From the NCBI GenBank assembly GCA_963758025.1, contig CAVWUA010000006.1:1309679-1373678 (forward strand): a stretch of 64,000 bases of DNA. Direction: 5' to 3'. Of this stretch, positions 50,587 to 61,225 are shown piece by piece. Each line of letters begins with the position of its first letter. The first letter of the stretch is position 1. The notes beneath the pieces were generated by a model. It did no database searches, had not been told where the DNA came from, and saw only the letters and a list, made by a program, of their open reading frames with translations. Position numbers and translations under genes: made by a program. This DNA comes from CAVWUA01 sp963758025 (GTDB taxonomy: Bacteria > Planctomycetota > Planctomycetia > Isosphaerales > Isosphaeraceae).

Positions 50587-51471
50587 ATGAATCGATCGTC
50601 TGTCGCGTTGACCTCGCTGGCGGGGATCGCTCTGCTGGCGGGAGCTGTGCTGGCGCAGCAACAGGAGCGCCGACGTGAGCCTCAAGGACGAGGTGGGCCG
50701 TCGCATCCGTTGATCCAGCTCCTCGACACGGATCGGGACAATGCCCTGTCCATCGAGGAGGTGAATGCTGCCACCGCGAAACTGAAGCAGCTCGACTCCA
50801 ACGAGGATGGAAAATTGACCGCCGAGGAACTACCCCGACCGGCCGGCCCGCCGCGCGGATTCGGGGGTCCGTCCGAACCGCTGGAGGGAGGACTCCAGAA
50901 GCCAGTCGTACCGAAGAACGACGAGGAGAAGAAGATCCTCGACGCCCTGGAGGAAATGCGACAGGGGCCGCGCTTCGCCAACGTCTCGACCGCCGACGGC
51001 CGCCTCTTGCGGCAGTTGACCGAGGCCCTCGGGGCGAAAAAAGTGGTTGAACTGGGCACCTCCACCGGCGAGTCGGGCGTCTGGTTCGCCCTCGCCCTGC
51101 GCAAGACGGGCGGCCACCTCTACACGCACGACATCGACCCGGGCCGCATCAAGGTCGCCCGCGAGAACTTCCAGAAGGCCGGCGTGGAGGACCTCATCAC
51201 CATCATCGAGGGGGACGCCCACGAGACGGTCCAGCAGCAAGAGGGGCCGATCGACATCGTCTTCCTCGACGCCGACAAGCCGGGATATATTGATTACCTG
51301 GAGAAGCTCTTGCCGAAGGTTCGCCCCGGCGGGCTGATCATCGCCCACAACATGCGCCGGCCCGAGCCGGACCCGCGCTATATCGAGGCCATCACGACCA
51401 ATCCCGACCTGGATACCTCGTTCCTGCTGATGGACGGCGCCGGGGTCGGCGTGACGCTCAAGAAGCGTTAA
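50587..51471 (+). CDS. Exported EF-hand / O-methyltransferase fusion
   Basis: ATG 50587 follows GAGGGG. A signal peptide (VALTSLAGIALLAGAVLA) leads to two EF-hand loops, DTDRDNALSIEE and DSNEDGKLTAEE. Then comes a class I methyltransferase of the caffeoyl-CoA/catechol group: VVELGTSTGESGVWFALAL (SAM glycine loop), LYTHDIDPGRIKVARENF, DIVFLDADKPGYIDYLEKL and PGGLIIAHNM. It has 294 residues in one intact frame. A SAM enzyme behind a signal peptide is odd, as SAM is cytosolic; see findings. Confidence 0.8.
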   Translation: MNRSSVALTSLAGIALLAGAVLAQQQERRREPQGRGGPSHPLIQLLDTDRDNALSIEEVNAATAKLKQLDSNEDGKLTAEELPRPAGPPRGFGGPSEPLEGGLQKPVVPKNDEEKKILDALEEMRQGPRFANVSTADGRLLRQLTEALGAKKVVELGTSTGESGVWFALALRKTGGHLYTHDIDPGRIKVARENFQKAGVEDLITIIEGDAHETVQQQEGPIDIVFLDADKPGYIDYLEKLLPKVRPGGLIIAHNMRRPEPDPRYIEAITTNPDLDTSFLLMDGAGVGVTLKKR

Positions 51472-51477
51472 AAGGAT

Positions 51478-51600
51478 TCACCGCGAAGCACGCGAAAGTC
51501 GAAGAGAAGAGAAGAGAGAGATTCGCAAGGCGGCGGTTTTTCTTCTTGGCGTTCTTCCTCGGCGACTTCGCGTCTTGGCGAGAAACTCTTCGTTTTTCAG
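51478..51600. repeat. Left inverted-repeat block beside the toroid gene
   Basis: CACCGCGAAGCACGCGAAA (51479-51497) returns inverted and perfect at 53003-53021. The stretch 51561-51590 returns inverted at 52806-52835 with 28 of 30 bases. The type of sequence (CGCGAAGxxxGCGAA) is a common dispersed repeat in planctomycetes. Confidence 0.65.
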
Positions 51601-51681
51601 TTCAAATCAGGGCCGGTCGGGTCATTTGGGACAGCCGACCGGTCGCCTTCCTTGAAGGTGAGCACCTCTTTGGAGATTGAG

Positions 51682-52795
51682 ATGAGAAGGACGCGCCGCA
51701 CGTTTCTCGCGCAAGGACTCGGGCTGGTCGGCCTCGCCGCGCTTCCGCTCCGCTTGCGGGCGGAGGAGGGGGTTGACGAGGGAGCGATGATCGACAAGGC
51801 CGTCCGGTTCCTGCGGCCTCGCCAGGCGGAGGACGGAAGCTGGTCGAAGGATCGGAACGAGCCGGGGATCACGGCGATCGTCGTGACCGGCTTGCTCCGT
51901 TCGGGCCGGGTGACGCCGGCCGAGCCGGCCATCACGAAGGGGCTCGCCTACCTGGAGCAGTTCGTCGGCCCGCAAGGGGGGCTGTCCGAGGCCTCGCACG
52001 CGAACTACGCGACGGCGATCGCCCTCATGGCCTTCCACGAGGCGAACCGTGACGGGCGGTACGATCAACTCATCAAGAGCAGCCAGGGCTTCCTCAAGGA
52101 AAAGCAGTGGGACCAGGGGGAAGGCAAGACGCCCGAGGATGCCTTCTACGGCGGCGCCGGTTACGGCGGATCGAACAGCCGGCCGGACCTTTCCAACACG
52201 GCGTTCATGCTGGAGGCCCTGCACGACACGGGGCTTCCGCCCGACGACCCGGCCTTCCAGAAGGCCCTCGTCTTCGTGTTGCGCTGTCAGAACCTCGACA
52301 GCGAGTTCAACGACCAGCCGTGGTCCGACAAGGTCAACGACGGCGGCTTCATCTACACGGCGGCCAACGGCGGCACCAGCGTCGCAGGCAGAGACCGCCA
52401 ACGGCGGCCTGCGCTCCTACGCGGCGATGACCTACGCCGGCCTCAAGAGCATGGTGTACGCCGGCCTGACGGCCGACGACCCGCGCGTGAAGGCGGCCCT
52501 GGATTTCATCAAGGCCCATTACTCACTGGACGAGAACCCCGGCCTGGGTCAGCAAGGCCTGTACTACTATTACATGACCTTCGCCAAGACCCTCGCCACG
52601 CTCGGCCGGCCGACGATCACCGACGCCCAAGGCCGCGAGCACAACTGGCGGGCCGAACTCATCGCCGCGCTGGCCAAGCGCCAGGGCGAGCAAGGCGAGT
52701 GGGTCAACCCGGCCGATCGCTTCATGGAAGGAGACCCGAACCTCGTGACCTCCTACGGCCTTCTCGCCCTGGCCGCCGCGCGGCCGAAGGGCTGA
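51682..52795 (+). CDS. Exported prenyltransferase/squalene-cyclase-like (alpha/alpha toroid) protein, frameshift near 52385
   Basis: ATG 51682 (GGAG upstream) starts a twin-arginine leader, RRTRRTFLAQGLGLVGLAAL. The rest is a terpenoid-cyclase/prenyltransferase toroid: FLRPRQAEDGSWSKD (QxxDGSW repeat), GLAYLEQFVGPQGGLSE, FYGGAGYGGSNSRPDLSNTA and, after the shift, GLRSYAAMTYAGLKSMVYAG. The DxDD acid motif of squalene-hopene cyclases is not seen, so a binding or unknown role is more likely than cyclisation. Planctomycetes export many of these. About 370 residues. Confidence 0.72.
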
Positions 52796-53131
52796 CATCG
52801 CGGAGAAGAGTTTCTCGCAAAGGCGCGAAGTCGCCAAGCAAGAGCGTCAAAGAAGCAAGACCGCCTTCTTCGTCGCGCTCGCCTGGCGAGAAACCCACGA
52901 GCCACGCCGTTACTGATTCTCGTTCCCATGCTCCGCGTGGGAACGAGGAAATCAGTCCTCTCCGCGTCACTCTTCGTCTCTTTCTTTGTCTTTCCCCTCG
53001 CGATTTTCGCGTGCTTCGCGGTGAAATCGTATTGGGTATGCCGCCGAGGTCGGCGATTCGCTACAATATCCCGGAATCTCACGACGTGGAGCCGGACCAC
53101 TCCCTCTCAGCGCCTACCGGGATCTCGATCG
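52796..53131. repeat. Right inverted-repeat block and a CGTTCCCA palindrome, no gene
   Basis: It contains the inverted partners of the block at 51478-51600 (52806-52835 and 53003-53021). It also contains CTCGTTCCCA / TGGGAACGAG around 52919-52947, a widespread short palindromic repeat. No gene was seen. Confidence 0.6.
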
Positions 53132-55058
53132 TTGAACCTCGCCGACCGCCTCGTCATCCCCGACAACACCGCCGCCATCTTGTGGGACATGGATGGTGTC
53201 CTGCTGGATACCCTGAGCCAGGACCTCGAACTCGGCAACCAGTTCCTCCAGACGATCGTCGATCCGCGCGCCCAGGTGGATCGGGCGACGATCCGCAAAT
53301 TCTTCCCGTACGACCTCCCCGAGTTCTGGCGCCGCATCCTCGGGACGCTCGGCGACGTGCAGCCTCCCCCGGAGCGCCGGGAGGAACTCGTCCATCGGCT
53401 CGTTGAGGCTCACGAGAAGGCACGCGCCGAGACGGTCTTCGCCCTCAATCCGGGCGTCTTGGAAATCCTGCGGGCGGCGAAGGAGAAGGGCTTGAAGCTC
53501 GCGGTCGTCTCGAACAATCCGACGGACCAGGTCCGCGAACTGCTCGCCCACCACCCAGAGCTGCTCCGGCTGTTCGACGAGGTGATCGGCAACGATCGGC
53601 ACCCGGTCGCCAAGAAGCCCGCGCCCGACTTCTACCTCCTCACGGCGAAGGCGCTCGGCGTGCCACCGGAGCGCTGCATCGTGATCGAGGACTCGCTCCT
53701 GGGTGCTCAGGCCGGCCACGCGGCGGGATGTTACACCGTGGGCGTCGCCACGGGGGCCGCCTCGTTCGAGGATCTCGAACGATCCCCCCACGTCCACCGC
53801 GTTTACAGCGCCTTCGAGCCGAACCGGGTCGAAATGACGCCCGGCCCCGTCACGCGGAAGCGGATCGAGACGCCCAACGACTTCGTCAGCCATATGGTCG
53901 AGCACCTGGCCTGGCGGATGGGCTGCTCCGTCCTCGTGCGTTGGCACAACAACGACTGGAAGGCGCCTCGGCCAGGCCCTCGGCGCGGTGATGCGGACCT
54001 TCCCGAGACGCCAGGATTCCGCCGCGACGATCGGCATGATCGACGACGGCAGCGCCGAGGTCCAGCTCGATACGAAGGGGGCAGGGGAACTCTCCCTGCG
54101 AGGGGTGGCCGGCGTCGATCTCGACTGGTTCCTCGCGCTCCGCTGCGAGCAGATCGCCTCCGGCCGCCCCCTCGTCGCGATGCTCGAAGGGATCGCCGAG
54201 GCGGTCCCGATGTCGGTCGCCGTGACGGTCTGCAACCTCGGCGACACCCACCACACCTGGGAAGGGGTCTTCCGCTCCGTCGGCATCGCCTTCCATCGCC
54301 TGATGGCCGAGCCGCCGGACACTCCCGCCCGCGACGAGAACGCCGGCGGGGCCGACAAGCCCGGGGCCGGCGATTGGTCGATCGTCGATCCGTCGCCGAT
54401 GCGGGTCGAGGTCGTCCGCACGACCGCCGAGAGCCTCGTGCGCGTCCTGCTCGACCTGGAGGGATTTCAGGAGCCAGTATGCCGGTTCGAGGTCGCCGAC
54501 TCGATCCACGTGGACGGCCTCCGCGACCTGCTCCGCGACCTCTCCCGCGAGGCCGGGTTCCGCCTCGACGTGGACTTCAAGGCCACGCGGCTCAGTTCCA
54601 GCCACGTCGTCATGGAAGACGTCGGCATGGTCGTCGGCCGCGCCTTGAAGGAGATTTTCATCCAGCGCATGCGGCAATGGGGCGTCAACGGCGCGGGGAG
54701 CAGCGTCCACTCGGCTGACGACCTGGAACGCACGCCAATCCACGTCGGCCTCAGCGTCGAGGGGCGGAAGTTCTGGACGTTCATTCCGTTCACGATGAGC
54801 GACGCGGAGCTGCGCCAGTCGTTCCTGATCGGTCACGACGTCGGCCGGGGGCTGTTTTCCGAGGACCTGGACGACTTCATCGACGGCCTCACCGGCGGCC
54901 TGACGGCCAGCGTCGTCGTGCACGTCCGCAAGCCGGTCGCACCCGAGAAAGGCTGGCCCATCCTCTTCCAGAGCCTCGGCAAAGCCATCGCCGAGGCTCT
55001 GGACCGGAACCCTCAACGCAAGGGGGTGATTCCCGGCGTGAAAGCAACGTTGACGTGA
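53132..55058 (+). CDS. hisB: HAD phosphatase fused to imidazoleglycerol-phosphate dehydratase, frameshift near 53970
   Basis: The best start is TTG 53132; no ATG or GTG lies close by in frame. Residues 1-215 are a HAD-IA phosphatase: AAILWDMDGVLLDT (nucleophile Asp), LKLAVVSNNP, VAKKPAPDFYLLTAKALGV and CIVIEDSLLGAQAGHAAG. Then the IGPD repeat begins (TPNDFVSHMVEHLAW); the frame shifts near 53970 and continues MRTFPRRQDSAATIGMIDD, GDTHHTWEGVFRSVGIAF and SSHVVMEDVGMVVGRAL. The order phosphatase-dehydratase recalls the two-domain HisB of enterobacteria, but the HAD subtype differs and the metal motifs of the second repeat deviate (SSHVVMED for HHTxED). hisC and hisD follow. Confidence 0.75.
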
Positions 55059-55113
55059 TGATCTGACCGGTTGAACACCCTTTGGTTCTCATTATCCGCC
55101 GACGAGAAGGAAC

Positions 55114-56175
55114 GTGATCCGCTTCATCCCCAACCTCGACAACGTTTCCGCATACAAACCGCCCTGGGTGGGAATCGACCGCTCGGAGTACCTCCGGTTG
55201 GACCTGAACGAGAACACGAGGCCCATCCCGGATGAGGTCACCCGGGGCCTTGGCGAATTCATCCGCACCCAGGGCGTGCACGCGTACCCCGATTACACCG
55301 AGTTCACGAAGGAGCTGGCGGCGTACGTCGGGGTTTCCGAGGACCAACTGCTCGTCACGAATGGGTCCGACCAGGGGATTGATATCTTTCTGCGTTCGGT
55401 GCTCGCCCCGGGCGACCCGATGGTCGTCGCCCGGCCAGAGTTCCCGATCTTCTCGCACGTGGCGAACCTGATCGGCGCGGAGATCGTCGGGGTCCCTTAC
55501 GAGGCGGATTTCCGCTTCCCCCACGACGCCTTCGCCCGCGCGATCACGCCCGAGACGCGTCTCATTGTCGTCATCAACCCGAATAACCCGACCGGGACCG
55601 CCGTGGAGCTGGATTACATCGAGAGGCTCCTGAAGGAGCATCCGTCGATCCCGGTCCTGGTCGATGAGGCCTATGTCGAATACACGCGGACGACCGCCGC
55701 GGACCTTTTGCCCCGTTACGACAACCTCGTGCTCTTCCGGACGTTCTCCAAGGCCTACTCGATGGCGGGCCTGCGCCTGGGGTACGTCCTGGCCCGGCCG
55801 GAGGTGATCCGGCAGTTGAAGAAGGTCCGGGGGCCGTTCGATGTCAACTGCGTCGCGATGCAGGCCGCGCGGTTGCAGATCGCCAACCCCGCTCCGATGC
55901 GGGCGCACGTCGCCGAGGTGATGAACGAGTCCAAGCCCAAGGTCGTGGAGTTTCTCCGGTCGCGGGGCGTGCCGTTCACCGAGGGGGCGGCGAATTTCCT
56001 GCTCCTGGCCCACCCGGACCGCGATGCGCTGGTCGCCCACCTGAAGGCCGAGAGAATCCTCGTTCGCCCATTGTACGGCCCGATGCTGGATGGGATAATC
56101 CGGATGAGCCTGGGCACACCCTCCGAGATGGACCGCCTCATCGAGGCCCTGGACCGCTTCCTGAAACGGAAATGA
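55114..56175 (+). CDS. hisC: Histidinol-phosphate aminotransferase
   Basis: GTG 55114 has AAGGA just upstream. This 353-residue fold I PLP enzyme has LRLDLNENTRPIPDEV near the start, TNGSDQGIDIF, VVINPNNPTGTAVEL, VLVDEAYVEYT and the PLP lysine in FRTFSKAYSMAGLRLGY; RMSLGTPSEM closes the fold. It transfers an amino group to imidazole-acetol phosphate in histidine synthesis. The frame is intact. The HAD-IGPD gene lies 55 bases upstream. Confidence 0.92.
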   Translation: MIRFIPNLDNVSAYKPPWVGIDRSEYLRLDLNENTRPIPDEVTRGLGEFIRTQGVHAYPDYTEFTKELAAYVGVSEDQLLVTNGSDQGIDIFLRSVLAPGDPMVVARPEFPIFSHVANLIGAEIVGVPYEADFRFPHDAFARAITPETRLIVVINPNNPTGTAVELDYIERLLKEHPSIPVLVDEAYVEYTRTTAADLLPRYDNLVLFRTFSKAYSMAGLRLGYVLARPEVIRQLKKVRGPFDVNCVAMQAARLQIANPAPMRAHVAEVMNESKPKVVEFLRSRGVPFTEGAANFLLLAHPDRDALVAHLKAERILVRPLYGPMLDGIIRMSLGTPSEMDRLIEALDRFLKRK

Positions 56176-56258
56176 TTCCGTTCGGATGGATTGTTCCATG
56201 ATTAGAGGAGTAACGCCGTTCGTGATTCTCCATCCCCGCTCAGGATGACCCCAATTTT

Positions 56259-56460
56259 CGCCCCGGAGGGGCGGAGGTTCCTAGCCAGGGGCGTCAGCCC
56301 CTGGACGACAATCCCCACGAAGGCGCATGTCCAGCCCCGGCAGGGGCGACAGTGCATCCTCGGTGGGACTGTCGCCCCTGCCGGGGCTGGGATTCTTTTC
56401 GATTGGGCCTTGATCCAGGGGCTCACGCCCCTGGCTAGGAACGGCCGCCCCTCCGGGGCG
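56259..56460. repeat. Nested 202-bp palindrome between hisC and hisD
   Basis: The outer arms 56259-56304 and 56415-56460 pair at 43 of 46 positions. The inner arms 56331-56353 and 56368-56390 pair at 23 of 23 positions around a 14-base loop. Core words CAGGGGC and CCCCGGAGGGGCGG recur within it. It could fold into a long double hairpin in RNA or a cruciform in DNA. Confidence 0.85.
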
Positions 56461-56545
56461 AAGGGAGATCACGTTCTCGGAGAGCACCTCTTCATTTCTA
56501 ACCCAGTTTGAGACCCCCCTTTTAGAAACCGGGAACGTGGGCGTC

Positions 56546-57839
56546 GTGAAGATCAACCAATACGTACTTGCCGAGCTGTCGGACCAGGACAAGGCGCTTG
56601 ATCCGCCGCGCCGAGGACGATATTGACCAACTGCGGGACACGGTTCAGCCGATCATCGCCGCGGTCCGCGAACAGGGCGACAAGGCCCTGATCCATTACG
56701 GCCAGCTCTTCGACAGGGCGGACCTCTCGAAAGGCTTGAAGGTCTCTCCCGAGGAATTCGAGCAGGCCGGCCAGCGTCTCGACCCGGCGGTCAAGCAGGC
56801 GATCGAGAGCGCGATTGCCAACATCCGCAAGTATCACCATGCGCAGATGCCGGGCGAATCGTGGATGATGGAGCTGAGCCCGGGCGTCCTCGCGGGGGAG
56901 AAGATCACGCCGATTCCCTCGGTCGGCCTGTACATCCCGCGCGGGAAAGGGTCGTTCCCCTCGGTGATGATGATGCTGGCCGTGCCGGCGACGATCGCGA
57001 AAGTCGAGCGGATCGTCGTCTGCACGCCGCCGGGGCCGGACGGCTCGATCGATGACGCGACGCTGTTCGTCGCGCACCTGTGCGGCCTCAACGAGGTGTA
57101 CAAGACCGGCGGGGCTCAGGCCATCGCCGCCCTGGCGTTCGGCACGGAAACGGTGCCGAAGGTCGATAAGGTCGTCGGTCCCGGCAACAAGTACGTCTCC
57201 GCCGCCAAGCGGATGCTCTACGGCCGGATCGACGTCGGCACGCCGGCCGGGCCGAGCGAGTCCATCATCCTCTGCGACGAGCACGTTGATCCCCGCCTGG
57301 CCGCCCAGGACCTGCTCATCGAGGCCGAACACGGACCCGACTCCGCCGCCCTGCTCGTCACCCACTCCACGGCCGTCGCCCGCGACGTGACGGAGCGCAT
57401 CCCGGACCTCGTCGCGACCTTGCCCGAGGAGCGGAAGCGTTATGTCGAGACCGTCTTCTCGGGGTTCGGCGGGATCGTCGTGACCTCCAGCCTGGAGGAG
57501 TCGATCGCGTTCGTCAACGCCTTCGCGCCGGAGCACCTGGAAGTCCTCACGAGTCAGCCGTTCGAGGTCCTGCCCGCCCTCCGCCACGCGGGGGAGATCC
57601 TGCTCGGCCCCAACTGCCCGATCACCGTCGGGAACTTCTCGCTGGGCGTCAACGCGATCCTGCCGACCGGCGGGTTTGCCCGCACGTTCTCCTGCGTCAG
57701 CGTCCATGACTTTCTGAAACGCTCCTCGTTCGCCTACGCGAGCAAGTCGGGATATGCTCAGATCCGCGAACCCGCGCGGGTCCTCGCCGAGTACGAAGGG
57801 TTCCCCGCGCACAAGAAAGCCATCGAGGCGCGAGACTGA
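56546..57839 (+). CDS. hisD: Histidinol dehydrogenase, one frameshift near 56600
   Basis: GTG 56546 gives MKINQYVLAELSDQDKA. One surplus base near 56600 moves the frame to LIRRAEDDIDQLRDTVQPII, after which the protein is open to the end. Family marks: PSVGLYIPRGKGSFPSVMMM, KTGGAQAIAALAFGT, VDKVVGPGNKYVSAAKR, GPSESIILCDEH, AEHGPDSAALLVT (metal His) and GPNCPITVGNFSLGVNAILP. It makes histidine from histidinol with two NAD. The reconstructed length is 430 residues. Translation from a TTG at 56568 in the second frame is the alternative. Confidence 0.92.
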
Positions 57840-57842
57840 ACG

Positions 57843-58605
57843 ATGGCGGCCATCCGCCGCCACGCCACAATGATGATCTGGATCGCGCTGGCGATCCTCG
57901 CCGCGGGCCTGCTGCTGATCGGCCGCCAGGTGCCCGTAGGCCCGGCGCTGATCGAGCTGGAAACGTGGGTCGCGGGCCTTGGCCCGTGGGGGCCAGTCGT
58001 CTTCGGGCTGATCTACGTGGCGGCCGTCGTCTTGCTGGTGCCGGCGTCCGTACTGACCCTGATCGCGGGCGCCCTGTTCGGGCTGGGGGTCGGCACGATC
58101 GTCGTCTCGCTGTCCTCGACGCTGGGGGCGGCTTTATCATTCCTCATCGCGCGTTATCTCGCCCGCGATGCGATCGCGCGGAGATTGTCGCAGACGCCGC
58201 GATTCGCCGCGATCGACCGAGCCATCGCCGAGAACGGCTGGAAGATCGTGGCGATGCTCCGGCTCTCGCCGGCCGTGCCGTTCAACATCCAGAATTACCT
58301 CTATGGCCTGACCGGCATCCGCTTCTGGCCTTACGTGCTGACAAGCTGGATTGCCATGTTGCCGGGAACATTCCTGTATGTTTACCTGGGACATGCCGGG
58401 CGGATCGGCCTGGAGGCCGCCTCCGGTGGCGGCACGCGGACGCGCGGGCCGGCCGAGTGGGGGATGCTCGCCGTCGGCCTGCTGGCGACCGTCGCGGTGA
58501 CGATCTACCTCACCCGCCTGGCCCGCCGGGCTCCAGCAGCAGAACGCCATGACGGGTGGGGAGATACGTACCGCTCACCCCCCACCCGACGACGGTCAAC
58601 GCTGA
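57843..58605 (+). CDS. TVP38/TMEM64 (DedA-like) membrane protein, frameshift near 58530
   Basis: The start lies four bases after the hisD stop. The SNARE-associated domain shows LLVPASVLTLIAGALFGLGV, SFLIARYLARDAI and AMLRLSPAVPFNIQNYLYGL, with five to six membrane helices, and a last helix in WGMLAVGLLATVAVTIYLT. At LARRA the raw frame runs on into antisense of the next gene; the other frame ends properly as LQQQNAMTGGE...GQR at TGA 58603-58605. The family is linked to lipid flipping. The end overlaps the convergent hydrolase gene by ten bases. Confidence 0.8.
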
Positions 58606-61202
58606 ATCTCCACCTCGTACCAGAGCGTCCGGGCGTCCGGCCCGAGGTCGATCGCCGCGCGGCCGTCCGCGTCGCGCACGGTCAAGGAGCCCTTTGCGGT
58701 GTCCGCGCTCGTCCAGCGACCAGGCCCGGGCCTGGTCGGCGGGGACCGGCAGGGTGATGGTCGCCGGGATGCCCTCGACGAGCGACGGGCGATGGCCCCA
58801 GTCGCGCCCGACGGTCGTTTTCTCGGCGTTCTTCCAGTCCATGCCGGTGTTCTCGGTGTAGCCGGTCGCCGTGATGAGAATATGTCCGGGCGATTGGATG
58901 TCGCTCCCGTCGATCGCCGTCAAGGAGATCGCCACCCAGTCTTGCCGGTTCGGCCGGGGAGCGATGGTCACATCGCCGAGGGTAAATGGCTCGTCCTGGA
59001 TCGCGCCGACGACCGCCTTCGAGCGCGGCGTGTTCACCGTCACGAAGCCTTGGCCTTCGGGAGCGGCGTGCCAGACGAAGTTCGCGTTGGGGTCTAGGTC
59101 GGGGGGTTTGCGGCGGTTCGGTGGCCGATTCGGACGGAACCGCCACGGCGACCGGGGTCCGTAGCGCGGCCTCCCGGGGGACGCCGAAGCGGCCCGCGCC
59201 GAGGCCCCAGGGGCCCGCGCGGCGGATGGCCTCGACGACCGCCTCGCGGCCGGGACGCGCCGTGATCGGGTTCGGCGGCGACGGCACGTCCCCCCGCACG
59301 AACATCGCGGCGGCGGCGGGGAGCGTCGCCATCTTCTCGGGGTGCTGGTCGATGTCGAAGAAGCTGGGGAAGTACCCCGTGTCCCACTCGTCGTGCCGGT
59401 GCGAGTAGGCGAAGGCGAAGATGCCGTCCCAGTCCTGCATCGCGGCGAAGGCGGACAGGAGCAGGAAGGCCTCCGAGGAATAGGTGTTCGGTGCCGAGTG
59501 GTTATATTCCGTACAAATGAACGGTTTTCCCGCCACGCGACTCAACGCCAGCCCCGGCAGGGTGCCGCCGTCAGGGGCACCGGCCATCGGCACATTTTGA
59601 ACGAACCAGTTATTCATGTCCCAAGAGCGTCCGGGAAAGTGCGGGTGCTGCCAGTACGCGTGCGAGTCGATCACGTCGAGCTGCGCCTGGATCGGAAACG
59701 GGCTCCAGCCCATCTGCGTGCCGACGATCAGGCTCTGGACGCCAAGGTCCTGCTTGAGGAACCGCGCCATGCCGGTCCAGTAGTCCGACTCGACCTCCCA
59801 GAGAAAGCGAATCCAGTCGCGCTGGGCCTCGGGCGTGCGGCGGGCGAAATCCCGCTTGCGGAAGAACCCGAGCGCGCCGAGCTCTTCCCCCTCGCGCAGG
59901 CCGAGCACGCCTCCGCTACGGAGCGACACGCCGGCGAACTCATAGGTTTCCGGACGCAGACCCATGTTGGAGAAGGTGATCCGGGCGTTGTCGTCGTTCT
60001 GCGTCGGCGTGAAGATGAACTCGAATGTCTTCCAATCGCTCGTCAGCTCGGCATTGCCCGACCAGAGGATCTGCCAGGGATCGTGGGCCTGCTGCGCGTT
60101 GACGACGATCGCGCCGGGGGCCTCGGCCCGGGCCTGGAAGCGGAGGGTGTAGGGGCGTCCCGAGACGAGCTTCAGGCCCCCCTGATTGAGCTGGACGTGC
60201 CAGCGCTTGCTGCCCCGGCTTTCGGACCCGGACCCGCAGGGCGGGACGGCCGCCGGGCGCGTCCGGCGTCGCTTGTGCGTCGGCCTGCGGCGCCTTCGTG
60301 CTGCTCCAGGTTCCAACCTTTGGCCCCTTGCGCGAAATCGCCATTGGCAAGCAACTCCGAGCCGAGCGGTTCCTCGCGGGTGCCCCAGGCCCGTTTCAGG
60401 GCGTCATCATTCGCGTATTCGCTGCGTCAGCCAGTCGTTCCAGCGGCGGCACAGTTCCTCGGCGTAGGGGGCGGGCATGTCGTCGAGCGTGCCGTTGAAC
60501 CACTCATGGATCAGGGCGTTCTCGTTGTTGATCTCGACCAGGGCGACGGCCGGCTCGTCGGCGTAGCGGGTTTTGGTATAGGGGTTGACGTGCGTGAGCA
60601 AGCCCTTGGCATACTGGCGCTGAAGCTCGATCATGCGAGGTTCGAAGTTGTCCACCCCTTTGTGGAAGCTGGGCATGCCGTCCCAGGTCGGCAGGCCGGG
60701 GTAGGTGCGGCTGACGTGCAGGTTGATGTCGGCATAGATCCCGTGCTTCTTCAACTGCGCGAACAGGTAATCGAGCTTATCGAGCTGTCCGGGGTCGAGC
60801 GTGCGGCCGTCGGCGGCGAAGATGCCGCCCGGGGTCGTTTGCATGTCCATGTGATGGAACCGGACGGCGTTGATGCCGAACTTCGCCATGCGGGCGGCGA
60901 CCTTCTCGGCGTCCTCGTGCTCCGGGAAGTTCGCCCCGAAGCAGAGGTTCACGCCGAGCAACCGGATGCGCTTCGAGCCGGCGTGCAGATGGCCATCCTT
61001 CACGACGATCGGCCCGTGCTTGCCGGCGGGGGCGTCGAGCCAGCCGCCGACGTTCGTGACGCCCGGCGATGGCGTCATCCCAGGGCAAGACGAACGGAAC
61101 CAGCGGGGCAGGGCGGCGCTTCGCGTGGGCTGGACCGCCGAGCAACGCCAGAAGCGCGATCAACAGGACGGGGCGTCGCCCCGGACGAGGGAGCGTCATC
61201 AT
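58596..61202 (-). CDS. Exported glycoside hydrolase (GH5-like barrel) with an inserted carbohydrate-binding domain, several frameshifts
   Basis: ATG 61202 starts a signal peptide (RRPVLLIALLALLGGPAHA). After a shift near 61080 the barrel begins: HGPIVVKDGHLHAGSKRIRL, LLGVNLCFGANF, FGINAVRFHHMD and VALVEINNENAL, where NEN holds the likely acid/base Glu. After CRRWNDWLTQRI a beta-sandwich follows (ELLANGDFAQGAKGWNLEQ, WHVQLNQGGLKLVSGRPYTL, FEFIFTPTQNDDNARITFSN), a CBM4/9-like binding module. The barrel then resumes with RFLKQDLGVQSLIVGTQMG and KPFICTEYNHSAPNTY (likely nucleophile Glu). The ending is again in another frame (ADGRAAIDLGPDARTLWYEV). About 869 codons. Confidence 0.72.
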
Positions 61203-61225
61203 GGGATGTCCTACTCAGAAATCTA

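Noticed and set aside
52919..52947. CGTTCCCA palindrome as a terminator of the toroid gene
   Set aside because: It lies more than 120 bases after the stop, has no U-run and has the form of a widespread short dispersed repeat.
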